Shown in pieces: positions 16,476 to 27,358 of a stretch of DNA of 42,241 bases (its first letter is position 1; the number at the start of each line of letters is the position of its first letter). A program made the translations under genes and the position numbers. The notes beneath the pieces were generated by a model. The model made no database searches. It saw only the letters and a program-made list of their open reading frames with translations, and was not told where the DNA came from. Origin of the DNA: Oscillospiraceae bacterium (GTDB lineage: Bacteria > Bacillota > Clostridia > Oscillospirales > CAG-272); the NCBI GenBank assembly GCA_015065295.1, contig SVQN01000016.1, positions 1 to 42,241 on the forward strand. Reading direction: 5' to 3'.

Positions 16476-17150
16476 TTATTTCTGTTTGTTTCGATAGGCA
16501 AAGGGGATTTGTACAGCATCTTCCGGAGACCATGTTTTTTCCGGCGGAGTTCCCTTCTTCTTTTCTGCTTCCGATTCCAGAATGATCCGAAACTGCTTTT
16601 TCCATCCGTTCATGTAACCGATACAAGCACCGGAGAACAGGAAACCACAGTAGATCAAAACTGCAAGCAATACCACCCTATACGGAAATCGAAAGGCGAT
16701 ATCCGCAAACAAAGCGCGTGTACCATTTCCAAGAAAACGCGCAATATAAGGTACCGGCGCGGCAAAAAACAGATACGCCATACTGAGTCGGGCAGTAAAT
16801 GAACACAGAAGCCCATGTACGGCGGTTCCAAGTCCGACACTTGCAGACATGACAGATAGATTTACATGCTCGGCAGAACGATTCCTGCTGAGAAAAAAAC
16901 GTGCGGCAGATGCCCCAATGTGCGTACACAGGACACCGCATCCGACCGTACAGCAAATTTGGGAAACAACCGCATACAGAAGCCAGAGTTTCTGTTCGTC
17001 AAGGTTCATATAGTATCCCTTTAAAAAGTCAAACAAATGCGGAAGGGAGATGATATAGCTTACCAGCAAAAGCAGGATATTGGAAACAAGTCCCATAACC
17101 GTGGCAAACGCAAAGACAAGGACACTGTGAAGAAGAATAATTTTTTTCAT
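16476..17150 (-). CDS. Four- to five-pass membrane protein, paralogue of the N-terminal module at 26084
   Basis: 224 residues with membrane segments near 8-30, 50-75, 95-118, 125-145 and 150-178, then a charged tail. The stretch LSMAYLFFAAPVPYIARFLG is nearly the same as LSMAYLVIASPVQYIARFLG in the protein at 26084-27358, and the first segments align too (SNILLLLVSYIISLP against SNVVILLVGWITSLP). There is no zinc ribbon here. The stop of the sigma gene overlaps this gene's ribosome site (3-base gap), so translation is coupled. It may be the membrane partner of the extended sigma factor; this is inference from order only. Confidence 0.8.
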   Translation of the reverse strand: MKKIILLHSVLVFAFATVMGLVSNILLLLVSYIISLPHLFDFLKGYYMNLDEQKLWLLYAVVSQICCTVGCGVLCTHIGASAARFFLSRNRSAEHVNLSVMSASVGLGTAVHGLLCSFTARLSMAYLFFAAPVPYIARFLGNGTRALFADIAFRFPYRVVLLAVLIYCGFLFSGACIGYMNGWKKQFRIILESEAEKKKGTPPEKTWSPEDAVQIPFAYRNKQK

Positions 17151-17153
17151 ACC

Positions 17154-18830
17154 TCATCCTTTCTGACCATTCTTTGTGTAAGCAAGGAAAATCACCGGCG
17201 TTTTTCCGATTTCGATCGGATAGGGGAGCAATCCGGCTTTCACAATCGCAAGCATCTGTGCCATGACATAACTGCCGAGAGCTCCTTCATGCTCGTACAT
17301 CTGCCATTTATCGACATGGTGAGGAACTTTGTTTTTCCGCGAACGATACAGTTCTTCCAGACGTTCTCCGGCAATCCGGTATACCCGCTCCGTCAGTTCC
17401 TTCAGCGGAACACTCCAGCGGTTCGCAGCTTCCCACGACAATGCCGGAATATCCAATACAGCTTTCCCATCCGCGTCGCGCCGGAGAATGTGCAGTTTTT
17501 CAAACTCCGGAATCAGTTCATACAGCCGTTCATCTTCTGCTGTAACACCTCCGTCCGGAACCAGGGAAACCAGAAATCTGCCGACTGCTCCGAAATCCGG
17601 CGAATACTTCATTCCCGGATATGCCCAGTGTGCATCCCCGAACAGGGACTGATAATCCCAGATATAGTACCCTTCGTTTCGTCTTCCCTGCTGTACCGGA
17701 CCGGAACCGTAATATTTCGGCTGTCTGGCATCTTCTTCCAGAATAATTCCTGTCGCATACCATCGGCCGCCATTCGGACGTTCCGGATAATCTCCCGGAT
17801 AATGCACACTCACGCCCAGTGTTTCTTCCGTTCTCCTTATACAGTTTTCCAGAATCCGGTTCAGGAAGTACAGCAGAAGGGTCGCACGCTGTTTGTCTGT
17901 CATCGCACGCACTTCCTCTTCCTCCATCATGCCGGACAGGGTATTCCAGATTTCCTTCCAGAGAGGTTCTGCAAGTTCCTTCGCCGCCGCTTCCTGCGCT
18001 TCCACATCGCCGTAATGATCTTCCATCTTCTGGATATAGCAACGGGTATAATACAGTCCGCCGGACGTTTGACCGAGCAGTTCCCCTTCCGTAAGTTTTT
18101 TCAAAAACCCTTCCAGATACGCGCATGGAATCCCCATCGCCCCGGCAATATCGGCGGCAGACAACGGCTTTTCGTATGTTGTAATGAGGATATTGGCGTC
18201 AATCAGCGTACTCACCAGACAGAACGGCTCCCTGTTGATTCCGCAGCTTCCGGCGATCTGGAATGCCATATTCTTCGGTGCATAGCTTGCTTCGGTGTAC
18301 TTTTCCATGTTCTTTTTCATTCCCTCTCTGAGCAGTTCCCGCCCTTTGTGCAGACGGCTCATCACGGTTCCGCGCGGTATCTGCAAAGCCTCCGCGATGG
18401 TATCGACCGATTGTCCGTGCAGATAATAGCGCACAATCACCTGCCGGTATACCTCCATCAGCCGTCCGATCTCACGCCGCAGAAGTTCGGCTTCGCGGTC
18501 TTTTTCCGCTTCTTCCTCTTCCGCATCAAAGGTTTCTTCATAGCGCAGAAAACCCTCGGAACGTCCGTTCAGCGTTTCATAATGTTCGGCGGAACGATAT
18601 TTCTTCCGGAGCCAGTCGTTATATTTATGCTTCAGTACTTTCGAGAGAAATGCCTTCGGATAGGCGATCGACCCCTTTTTCCGGAGTTCCAGCAGTACCG
18701 CCAGCATGGTTTTCTGAAGAATATCCTCCATCGCGGGACAATTCTTATGCTGAATCGCCGCGCACTCGATGAGATAACTGAGATAATCGGCAATGTCCGG
18801 GTCGTTCAGGATCGGTCTGTCGCTGCTCAT
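17154..18830 (-). CDS. ECF-like sigma factor with very long C-terminal extension
   Basis: 558 residues; ordinary ECF sigma factors have about 170-200. Residues about 30-80 are sigma region 2 (MEDILQKTMLAVLLELRKK, then FLSKVLKHKYNDWLRKKY). Residues about 115-172 are region 4 with a helix-turn-helix (YYLHGQSVDTIAEALQIPRG, then VMSRLHKGRELL). After a Glu-rich link, 205-265 look like a winged helix (ILITTYEKPLSAADIAGAMG, then a wing GGLYYTRCYI). The last ~290 residues are an unrecognised soluble domain rich in Tyr and Trp. An ATG at 18851 is in frame, but AAAGGAG lies between it and the ATG at 18830, so the latter is the start. First gene of an operon with a membrane protein and a peptidase; no anti-sigma gene is visible, so the extension may do that job. 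Confidence 0.85.
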   Translation of the reverse strand: MSSDRPILNDPDIADYLSYLIECAAIQHKNCPAMEDILQKTMLAVLLELRKKGSIAYPKAFLSKVLKHKYNDWLRKKYRSAEHYETLNGRSEGFLRYEETFDAEEEEAEKDREAELLRREIGRLMEVYRQVIVRYYLHGQSVDTIAEALQIPRGTVMSRLHKGRELLREGMKKNMEKYTEASYAPKNMAFQIAGSCGINREPFCLVSTLIDANILITTYEKPLSAADIAGAMGIPCAYLEGFLKKLTEGELLGQTSGGLYYTRCYIQKMEDHYGDVEAQEAAAKELAEPLWKEIWNTLSGMMEEEEVRAMTDKQRATLLLYFLNRILENCIRRTEETLGVSVHYPGDYPERPNGGRWYATGIILEEDARQPKYYGSGPVQQGRRNEGYYIWDYQSLFGDAHWAYPGMKYSPDFGAVGRFLVSLVPDGGVTAEDERLYELIPEFEKLHILRRDADGKAVLDIPALSWEAANRWSVPLKELTERVYRIAGERLEELYRSRKNKVPHHVDKWQMYEHEGALGSYVMAQMLAIVKAGLLPYPIEIGKTPVIFLAYTKNGQKG

Positions 18831-18947
18831 TGAGAATCTCCTTTCTGCCATTCGGCTGTTTTCGTATATTCAGTCGCAGAAGTCGGTCTGTGCATCGCAG
18901 TTTTACAAAAATATTTTCACAAAAAATCAAAATCTTCTCTTTCCGCG

Positions 18948-18976
18948 CTTACTGTATACAGAAAGTATGATATAAT
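18948..18976 (+). promoter_or_regulatory. Probable promoter of the Gfo/Idh/MocA oxidoreductase gene
   Basis: TATAAT at 18971-18976 with TG one base before it (extended -10). The -35 candidate CTTACT is weak. Confidence 0.5.
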
Positions 18977-19054
18977 AAAGACATTAAATCAAAATTTTCT
19001 TTTTCAATCTACTGCAATTCCGTAAATTTTGAACCCACGAAAGGACATCCCCCT

Positions 19055-20047
19055 ATGACCAACCTCAAACTCGGCATCATCGGCACCAATTTCGTCGTGG
19101 ACTGGCTGTGCGACGCCGTCGATTCCTCCGAAGGCATCGTCAACCACGCCGTCTACTCCCGCACTTCCGAACGCGGGAACGAATTCGCCGCCAAGCACAG
19201 CATCCCCAACGTCTACACCGACATGGAGGAATTCCTCTCCTCCGACATCGACGCGGTCTACATCGCCAGCCCCAATTTTCTCCACGGTCCGCAGGCCATC
19301 GCCGCGATGAACCACGGCAAGCACGTTCTCGTGGAAAAGCCCGCCGCGCTCTCCGCCGCCGAATTCGACGAAATGCTCGCCTGCGCGAAGGCGAACAACG
19401 TCGTTCTGATCGAAGCCATGCGTCCGGCGCACGACGAGGCTCTGGCGGACATCCGCGAAGCCATGACGAACATCGGCCCGATCCGCCGCGCGGTTCTCGA
19501 ATTCTGCCAGTATTCCTCCCGCTACGACAAATTCCGCGCCGGCGAAGTCATGAATGCGTTCAATCCCGCGCTCGGCAACGCCGCGGTCATGGACATCGGC
19601 GTGTACGCGCTCGAAGTCTGCGTTCTGCTGTTCGGCGCGCCGAAGGAAATCATCAGCCGCTCCGTGATTCTCGAAAACGGCTTCGAAGGCATGGGCACGG
19701 TCTTCCTCGATTACGGCAGCTATCAGGTGGACGTGGCATACTCGAAGATCACGGACTCCGTCATTCCGTCGGTCATCACCGGCGAGGACGGTTCGCTCAA
19801 GCTCGGCAAGCTGTCCACGCTCGATTCGCTGACCCTCTGTATGCGGAAGCAGGAGCCGCAGGTGATCTTCGAAGGCCGCGAGGACGGCGGTGCGGGAAAC
19901 ATGGTTTACGAAGTGGCAGATTTTGTAAAAATGATCCATGGGGAGCTGGATCAGGCATATTATCACGAAGCGACGCGCGAGACTTTGCGGATTATTGATG
20001 AAGTACGGAAGCAGAGCGGAATCGTGTTCCCCGGATGCGTGTGGTGA
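19055..20047 (+). CDS. Gfo/Idh/MocA-family NAD(P)-dependent sugar oxidoreductase
   Basis: 330 residues. The Rossmann fold opens with LGIIGTNFVVDWL, a variant of the GxGxxG loop. AVYIASPNFLHGPQA and HVLVEKPAAL (E94-K95-P96, with the catalytic-region Lys) are hallmark motifs. The C-terminal alpha/beta domain holds MDIGVYALE. Family members oxidise or reduce sugars or cyclitols in the cytoplasm. AAGGACATCCCCCT precedes the ATG. It is divergent from the sigma operon and stands alone, so the substrate is open. Confidence 0.93.
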   Translation: MTNLKLGIIGTNFVVDWLCDAVDSSEGIVNHAVYSRTSERGNEFAAKHSIPNVYTDMEEFLSSDIDAVYIASPNFLHGPQAIAAMNHGKHVLVEKPAALSAAEFDEMLACAKANNVVLIEAMRPAHDEALADIREAMTNIGPIRRAVLEFCQYSSRYDKFRAGEVMNAFNPALGNAAVMDIGVYALEVCVLLFGAPKEIISRSVILENGFEGMGTVFLDYGSYQVDVAYSKITDSVIPSVITGEDGSLKLGKLSTLDSLTLCMRKQEPQVIFEGREDGGAGNMVYEVADFVKMIHGELDQAYYHEATRETLRIIDEVRKQSGIVFPGCVW

Positions 20048-20055
20048 GCAGCTGA

Positions 20056-20276
20056 TAAACGTGAGTTCGATAGAAAAACGAAAAGGACAGGTATATCCGT
20101 AGGGAGCGGCGCCCCCGTCGCTCCGTTGAACGAGTTAGACTCACAAAACGTCTGTAAACCAAATTTGGAGTTCTATTTATCAAATTATGTCTGGTTTGAA
20201 TTGTCAGACGGAGCGACGGGGGCGCCGCTCCCTACGGTTTCAGCCGTCAATACAGAAATCTATCGAACTCACGTTA
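20056..20276. repeat. Element B2: palindromic MITE-like element
   Basis: AAACGTGAGTTCGATAG at the left and CTATCGAACTCACGTTA at the right. Inner arms CCGTAGGGAGCGGCGCC and its complement. Clear target duplication is not seen beyond TAA. It starts 9 bases after the oxidoreductase stop. Confidence 0.85.
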
Positions 20277-20278
20277 AA

Positions 20279-20380
20279 AGCTAAGAGTGAATAGCTGATA
20301 GCTTCAACCAAATCGTCCGTCAGCCGGAAAACAGTGAGTTCAGCATAGTCTTCACCGTTTCCCCTCAGTCCTTAGTCATT
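20279..20380. repeat. Element H3: heptamer-armed palindrome, directly abutting B2
   Basis: AGCTAAGAGTGAATAGCTGA on the left, CTCAGTCCTTAGTCATT on the right, with GTCAGCCGGAAA in the centre. The arms are less perfect than in other copies. Confidence 0.6.
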
Positions 20381-20426
20381 CCAAATTTGCCGCACAAACT
20401 CCGGTGAAAATTGTGTATTTTAGAAA

Positions 20427-20455
20427 TTGACAGAAACGGTCAAATCCATTATAAT
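20427..20455 (+). promoter_or_regulatory. guaB promoter
   Basis: TTGACA (20427-20432) and TATAAT (20450-20455) with a 17-base spacer. Confidence 0.85.
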
Positions 20456-20460
20456 TTTAA

Positions 20461-22008
<1,548 letters not shown>

Positions 22009-22023
22009 GTCTATAAAAAATTT

Positions 22024-22056
22024 ATCCACACGTCTTTATGGCGTGTGGATTTTTTA
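22024..22056 (+). terminator. guaB terminator
   Basis: ATCCACACG (22024-22032) pairs with CGTGTGGAT (22042-22050) followed by a T-run, 15 bases after the guaB stop. Confidence 0.9.
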
Positions 22057-22078
22057 TTATCGCTTATTTTTCTGGTAT

Positions 22079-22297
22079 TAACGTGAGTTCGACGGTATTC
22101 CATATTGACGGCTGAACCCGTAGGGAGCGGTGCCCTCGCCGCTCCGTCGAACGTTTGGGTTATACAAAATTTGATAAACCAAATCCTGCACTTCTATTCA
22201 CAGACAATTTGTTTATCTAAATCGTTTAACGGAGCGGCGAGGGCACCGCTCCCTACGGGTGAAGTTGTTGATGCAGATATCCATCGAACTCACGTTA
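22079..22297. repeat. Element B3: palindromic MITE-like element
   Basis: Outer arms ACGTGAGTTCGACGG and CCATCGAACTCACGT; inner arms CCCGTAGGGAGCGGTGCC and complement. TATTA flanks both ends. It is nearly identical to B6 and to the complement of B4, so these copies are recent. Confidence 0.9.
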
Positions 22298-22328
22298 TTA
22301 CAGGGTATTTATGATTTTTTTACATTCC

Positions 22329-24962
22329 TCATTCAGCCGGAACCAGTTCCACCGTCACGATCGTCTTCGCCGGAACGTCCACGCTGCACTTGCCTTCGCG
22401 GACGAGGAGCTTCTTCTGACGGTCTTCGTTCAGGTTGACCGCGTACGCCGCGCCGAACTTGCCGGTGAGGTCGAGCTTCATCTTCGCGGACTTCGCGTTC
22501 GGGTTGAAGACGCGGAGGATCACCGTGTCGCGGAAGTCGCTCATCTTCAGCGCGCTCAGGACAAAGCCGCGGCCGCTGATGCCGACCAGTGCGTCCGTCG
22601 CGGGAACCGTGCCGCCGTGTGCCGGGGCGCAGACTGCCATCGGTGCGTAGCAGCCGAAGGAATAGCCTTCGTCAATTGCCGTATTACGGTCATCACGGCT
22701 TGTCATGCTGTAGGGGACGAGTGCGTATTCGACCGTGAGTACGCCCTTGCACTGCGCTTCCGGGGTCGGGAAGTCGCCCCAGTCGCCCAGCTCGTGCGTG
22801 CCGCGGTGGATCGTCAGGGACAGTGTGTGGCCGTCGTCGCGCAGGACTTCGTATTCGTTCAGACCGCGTCCCGCCATGAATACGCCGCACTTGTCGTCTT
22901 CCACGCCGAAGAAGTTCGTCATCTTGCCCGGCTTGTTCGGGTTCTTCCAGCCTTCCCACGGCGTGATTTCACGTTCCACCATGTTGAACTGGCCTTCCGC
23001 CATCAGCAGATCGGACTGGATGCCATGTTTTGTCAGAACAACCACACGATGGTTGTCCGCATTGTTGTGGATGACCGTCTTCATGTCCAGACGGCGTGCG
23101 CCTTCGCGGAGGGTGAAGTACGCTTCGATCGTCATTTCGCATTCGCCGGTGCGGGTACGGGTCGCAAAGTCCACGCCGGACGGAATCTTCATCGTGTGCG
23201 TCGCCTTGAAGGTCGCGGATGCCGCACTCGCGGACACCAGTTCGACCTTTGCACGGGTGCCTTCGGTGGTCACGCGCAGGAGGTCTTTCGTTTCGCGGTA
23301 GTTGTATTCGTTGCCCGCGTCGCCGCTGTCCACGAAAATGCCGGTGGTGTAAACCGCGCCGGTCTTCCGGTCGGTCACAACGGCGGAACCGTCACGGCTG
23401 AACTTCACGCGGAGTCTCTTGTTTGCCATGCCCGTTTTGGAAACGGTGAGGTCGGTCGCCGCTTCCTTCGCGCCGTCAATGGCAACGCCGAAGGTCTTCC
23501 AGCCTGCCGCCGGAACGTCTGCCGCACGGAAGGTCAGTTCAAACCGGTGAACGTTGAACGGTACGCGGAACGCATCCTTCGGGAGGATGTAGTCCCAGAC
23601 CACGCCGCAGTCGCGGATGTCTGCCGGGAGAACGGTTCCGCCATCAACGACAGCAATGTCCGCCGCCGTGACGGTCGTGTCTTCGGGGAGGTCGAGCTTC
23701 ACGGTAACGGCTTCGGACGACGTGTGCGCCGTGGGATTGAACACGGTCACGGCGTACTTCGTGCCGGCCGATTCGGTGTTGACATTCGCCATGAACGCCG
23801 CCGCTTCTTCCTTCACGAGTTCGCCGCCGGACGCGAGAACCTTCTTGAATCTCGTCACCATTTCGGAGTGAACGTCGTCGAGGGAGCAGCCGCAGATGGA
23901 GTCGTGCGGGTGATTCTTTAACAGATTCTTCCAGAGGAACTTGAGATAATCGCGGTCGGCGGGCTTGTTTCCGTAGAGTGCCGCCAGAACGGACAGCGGT
24001 TCCGCCTTCTTTTCGAGGAGGTTTTCGCATTCGCGGTTGTACTGCTTAAGATAAATTCTGGAAGATGCGGTATTGGCGAGCGTCCACCAGCCGTCGCTGT
24101 ATTCGCCGTCGAGTTCGCCGACGAAAATGCCGAAATTGTCGCGGTAGGGGAGGATTGCGTCAAAGTAGTCGCGGAAATTGGAGTGGATGAGTTCATCCGG
24201 ATAGCCGTCCGCGTTCAGCTTGTCGATGATCTGACCGATGTCGATCTGCGCGGGCTGATGGTCGCAGCCGTTCATGAGAAGCAGATGCGGGGTGGTGGAC
24301 TTTGCGGCGATGGAATCCGCGCACGCCTTGATCTTGGCAGCCGCCTTTTCGGGATCGGCGGGGATTTCGTTGCCGTTGCTGTACCAGTCGAGGAAGACCG
24401 CGCCGTTGACTTCGGAGCCGTCGGGGGAACGCCAGATGATTTCGGAGCGCGCCTTGCCGTAATTTTCTTCGCCGGTGTCGAGACGGTCGCCGTGACGCTC
24501 GGAAACGCCGCGTCCGAAGGCAACGCAGTCGATGCCGAAGCCGCGGAGAATCTGGGGAGCCTGGCTGATGTTGCCGAACGCGTCCGGGAAGTAGCCGATG
24601 TCGGAGACCTTGCCGTATTCGGCAGCGACCTGCTTGCCGACGAGCATATTGCGGACGTTGGATTCGCCGTCCACGAGGTATTCGTCCTGAAGGATGTACC
24701 ACGGACCGGAGACGAGCCGTCCTTCGGCGATGTATTTTTCGATCTTTCCGCGCATCTGGGGACGAACGGCGAGGTAGTCCTCGATCACGACGGCCTGACC
24801 GTCGAGGTGGAAGCTCTTGAAGGAGGGGTCGGTGTCGAGGGTATTCAGCAGGCGGTCGAAGAATTCGACGAGCTTGAAGCGGTGCGCCTCAAAGGGCATA
24901 TACCACTCGCGGTCCCAGTGGGTATGGGAAATAAAGTGAAGATGTTTCTTTTCGGTAGACAT
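22329..24962 (-). CDS. Glycoside hydrolase family 38 alpha-mannosidase
   Basis: 877 residues from the ATG at 24962 behind AAAGGGA; the frame runs further upstream but that part crosses the promoter. Zinc and catalytic motifs of GH38 are present: HTHWDREWYMPFE (H15, D17), YFPDAFGN with nucleophile D127, MNGCDHQP near 280 and HDSICGCSLDDVHSEM near 360. The long beta-sandwich C-terminal part is also typical. There is no signal peptide, so it likely trims mannose from imported high-mannose or other alpha-mannosyl oligosaccharides. No transporter or partner gene is adjacent. Confidence 0.95.
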   Translation of the reverse strand: MSTEKKHLHFISHTHWDREWYMPFEAHRFKLVEFFDRLLNTLDTDPSFKSFHLDGQAVVIEDYLAVRPQMRGKIEKYIAEGRLVSGPWYILQDEYLVDGESNVRNMLVGKQVAAEYGKVSDIGYFPDAFGNISQAPQILRGFGIDCVAFGRGVSERHGDRLDTGEENYGKARSEIIWRSPDGSEVNGAVFLDWYSNGNEIPADPEKAAAKIKACADSIAAKSTTPHLLLMNGCDHQPAQIDIGQIIDKLNADGYPDELIHSNFRDYFDAILPYRDNFGIFVGELDGEYSDGWWTLANTASSRIYLKQYNRECENLLEKKAEPLSVLAALYGNKPADRDYLKFLWKNLLKNHPHDSICGCSLDDVHSEMVTRFKKVLASGGELVKEEAAAFMANVNTESAGTKYAVTVFNPTAHTSSEAVTVKLDLPEDTTVTAADIAVVDGGTVLPADIRDCGVVWDYILPKDAFRVPFNVHRFELTFRAADVPAAGWKTFGVAIDGAKEAATDLTVSKTGMANKRLRVKFSRDGSAVVTDRKTGAVYTTGIFVDSGDAGNEYNYRETKDLLRVTTEGTRAKVELVSASAASATFKATHTMKIPSGVDFATRTRTGECEMTIEAYFTLREGARRLDMKTVIHNNADNHRVVVLTKHGIQSDLLMAEGQFNMVEREITPWEGWKNPNKPGKMTNFFGVEDDKCGVFMAGRGLNEYEVLRDDGHTLSLTIHRGTHELGDWGDFPTPEAQCKGVLTVEYALVPYSMTSRDDRNTAIDEGYSFGCYAPMAVCAPAHGGTVPATDALVGISGRGFVLSALKMSDFRDTVILRVFNPNAKSAKMKLDLTGKFGAAYAVNLNEDRQKKLLVREGKCSVDVPAKTIVTVELVPAE

Positions 24963-24998
24963 TGAAGAATCCCTTTCGGATGGTGATTTTACAGAGAT

Positions 24999-25027
24999 AT
25001 TGTAATATATTTGAAGGGATTTGTCAA
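24999..25027 (-). promoter_or_regulatory. Promoter of the GH38 mannosidase gene
   Basis: On the minus strand TTGACA (25022-25027) and TACAAT (24999-25004) are 17 bases apart. Confidence 0.8.
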
Positions 25028-25163
25028 GAGCAATATCGGCGGCGGAACCGCGTACGCATATACACATGTACACATCGTTTTCACTTCCCGTCGTTTTTTC
25101 ACACTTTCCGGAGAAGTTCACATTTTTTTATTCTTCCTGTTATTTTAGGAATGAGGAAATATG

Positions 25164-25632
25164 AAAAACAAATAGATATTCTCTCCCCTTCCACTTCACT
25201 TTGTCATTCCGAGGACTTATCTCTATAAATTATAGCTTCCGTTCTTGTCCGAGGAATCTTCGCACTCCACTGTGTCAGCCGTAGTGGATGTCTGTGGTTA
25301 TCTTAAAATTTCGACTTCAGAGGTTTACGAACGGCTATAACAAACAGTCTGCACAAATATAGGAACAGCAGATTATACGTTATAACAAAGTTGAACCTCT
25401 GAAGCTGAGTAGGAAAGCGATACACGGACATCCCTTACGGCTGACACAGTGGCGTGCGAAGATTCCTCGGACAAGAACTACAGCTTAAACTTCAAGAGAT
25501 AAGTCCTCGGAATGACAACGTGAAGTGGAAGGGGAGAGATATCCCTCGGAATGACAGTGTGAAGTGGAAGGGTAGAGATATCCCTCGGAATGACAACGTT
25601 TGGAGGAAGGGGGGAGAATATCTATTTGTTTT
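25164..25632. repeat. Element C2: C core inside a different arm pair
   Basis: The arms here are AAAAACAAATAGATATTCTC and its near complement, not the TAACGTGAG type. The core is the same as C1 (GTCATTCCGAGGACTTATC, CTTGTCCGAGGAATCTTC, GTGTCAGCCG). On the right, a unit of about 35 bases with GAAGTGGAAGG and GAGATATCCCTCGGAATGAC is tandemly repeated. Confidence 0.8.
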
Positions 25633-25653
25633 TATATTTTCTTATTTATAAAA

Positions 25654-25872
25654 TAACGTGAGTTCGATGGATATCTGCATCAACAACTTCACCCGTAGGG
25701 AGCGGTGCCCTCGCCGCTCCATTGAACGATTTAGATAAACAAATTGTCTGTGAATAGAAGTGCAGGATTTGATTTATCAAATTTTGGATAACCCAAACGT
25801 TCGACGGAGCGGCGAGGGCACCGCTCCCTACGGGTTCAGCCGTCAATATGGAATACCGTCGAACTCACGTTA
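25654..25872. repeat. Element B4: palindromic MITE-like element, inverted orientation
   Basis: Nearly the reverse complement of B3 and B6. TAAAATA occurs on both sides (target-duplication-like). It is inserted at the inner edge of the right arm of the giant palindrome. Confidence 0.9.
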
Positions 25873-25995
25873 AAATAACAAGTAAAAATAAAAATGTGAA
25901 CTTCTCCGGAAAGTGTGAAAAAACGACGGGAAGTGAAAACGATGTGTACATGTGTATATGCGTACCGCGCTCTTCCTATTTCTGTCCTGCCCCCA

Positions 25996-26024
25996 TTGAC
26001 AGCTACTCCATTCTGTGTTATAAT
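25996..26024 (+). promoter_or_regulatory. Promoter of the modular membrane/zinc-ribbon gene
   Basis: TTGACA (25996-26001) and TATAAT (26019-26024) with a 17-base spacer. Confidence 0.85.
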
Positions 26025-26083
26025 TTAACCACAACCAAATGCAGTCACATGAACCTATCACACCGCAGAAAGGAGACTTTCCC

Positions 26084-27358
26084 ATGAAATCCAAATCCCC
26101 CCGCCTTATCACGCTCCGCGAAATCCTCGTCAATGCCCTGCTCATTTTCTGCGCCGTCACGGTCGTCGGCACCATCTCCAACGTCGTCATCCTCCTCGTC
26201 GGCTGGATCACGTCCCTGCCCGTCACCGCATCCCTCGACGCACAGGGCTACTCGCAGGCGGAACAGCAGACCGTCTGGCTGTTCTACGCCATCCTCGCCA
26301 TGACGGTCTGCGTGATCTGCTCGTTTGCCGTCACCATGGCCGTCGGTTCGCGCGCCGCACAGTACCGCGTCGGCTACGGTCAGCCGCGTCACATCGGCAT
26401 CCTCACGCCCCTTGCAACCGTCGGACTTGCCCTCGCCGTTCACGGTCTGCACTGCGTCATCCTCGCCGACCTGTCGATGGCGTACCTCGTGATCGCATCC
26501 CCTGTCCAGTACATCGCGCGGTTCCTCGGAAAGGGAGAAAATACCATTTTCATCGAGGATGCGTTCGATTTCGGGATGGAATACGTCTGGGCGGCGATCG
26601 GGATTTACCTCGCGTTTTTGGCCCTCTCCTGCGGCGCGGCGTATATTGCCGGGTTTTACCGCCGCATCCGCGAAGTCGAGAAAAAGGAAAAAGAAGATGC
26701 CTCCGCCGCACGGTATGAGGAGCGCAAAGCCCGTCTGGAAGCGGAAGGACGCGGCGGCGTATCGAACACCCAGCCGGAATGGAAGCCGGAGATCAAGCGG
26801 GAAACGCTGTCGAAGCGGACGGAGGAACGTCTGCGCGAGCTGAACCGGGCGAAAATTGTACATACGGTAATCTTCATTCTCGCGTGGATGGCCGTGGACG
26901 TGCTTCTGTGGTACCTGTGGTCGAAGTCGAGCGGACGGGAAATGCTGTCGCCGTCGGCGATTTTCTTCACGATCCTGCTGGTGATCCCGTTCTGGCCGAT
27001 GAAGAAGTACGAAATCTTTCTCGGAAAAACGTATTACGCGGAAGTGGCGGAAATCAAAGTTGTCGAACGGACGGAAATCTCCTCCGCGAAAACCGGAAAA
27101 CGCACCCGCGTGATGACCTACCGGATCGTCTACCTCCGACCGAAAGGCGGCGCATCGGAAAAACTGGAATTCAAGGAAAAGGAAATGCTGTCGTTTGACG
27201 TGGGCGACCATGTTCTGAAGCTGTCGGCGTTCCGCTACCCGGTGAACTGCAACTTCGACGATGTCCACGACGTCTACTGCCCGAACTGCGGACACAGCAA
27301 TGTCCTCGGACGGAAGCGGTGCGGCGGCTGCGGATATAAATTGGGAAGAGAAAAGTGA
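26084..27358 (+). CDS. Modular membrane protein with C-terminal zinc ribbon
   Basis: 424 residues from the ATG at 26084 after AAAGGAG. The N-terminal module (about 1-190, five membrane segments) is paralogous to the 224-residue protein at 16476-17150, sharing LSMAYLVIASPVQYIARFLG. A charged coiled stretch (EVEKKEKEDASAARYEERKA) follows. The second half has two more membrane segments (about 265-285 and 295-315), a beta-rich domain, and a Cys4 zinc ribbon (YCPNCGHSNVLGRKRCGGCG), matching the 194-residue protein at 7756-8340. So it is the sum of two modules that occur separately elsewhere in this window. Function unknown. Confidence 0.8.
   Translation: MKSKSPRLITLREILVNALLIFCAVTVVGTISNVVILLVGWITSLPVTASLDAQGYSQAEQQTVWLFYAILAMTVCVICSFAVTMAVGSRAAQYRVGYGQPRHIGILTPLATVGLALAVHGLHCVILADLSMAYLVIASPVQYIARFLGKGENTIFIEDAFDFGMEYVWAAIGIYLAFLALSCGAAYIAGFYRRIREVEKKEKEDASAARYEERKARLEAEGRGGVSNTQPEWKPEIKRETLSKRTEERLRELNRAKIVHTVIFILAWMAVDVLLWYLWSKSSGREMLSPSAIFFTILLVIPFWPMKKYEIFLGKTYYAEVAEIKVVERTEISSAKTGKRTRVMTYRIVYLRPKGGASEKLEFKEKEMLSFDVGDHVLKLSAFRYPVNCNFDDVHDVYCPNCGHSNVLGRKRCGGCGYKLGREK

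Larger units (their letters stand above)
25052..25965. repeat. Giant nested palindrome between divergent genes (outer arms about 95 bp)
   Basis: Left arm 25052-25147 and right arm 25871-25965 are inverted copies with few mismatches; a shared stretch is GTGAACTTCTCCGGAAAGTG. Between them lie element C2 (25164-25632) and element B4 (25654-25872). No gene is present in 24963-26083. Confidence 0.85.

Noticed and set aside
18840-18960. ECF-type autoregulated promoter upstream of the sigma gene
   Set aside because: An AAAACT ... CGACTT arrangement is visible on the minus strand, but too loose to support without mapping data.
25052-25965. CRISPR-like or phage attachment structure
   Set aside because: The repeats are inverted and unevenly spaced, with no spacers, cas genes or integrase.
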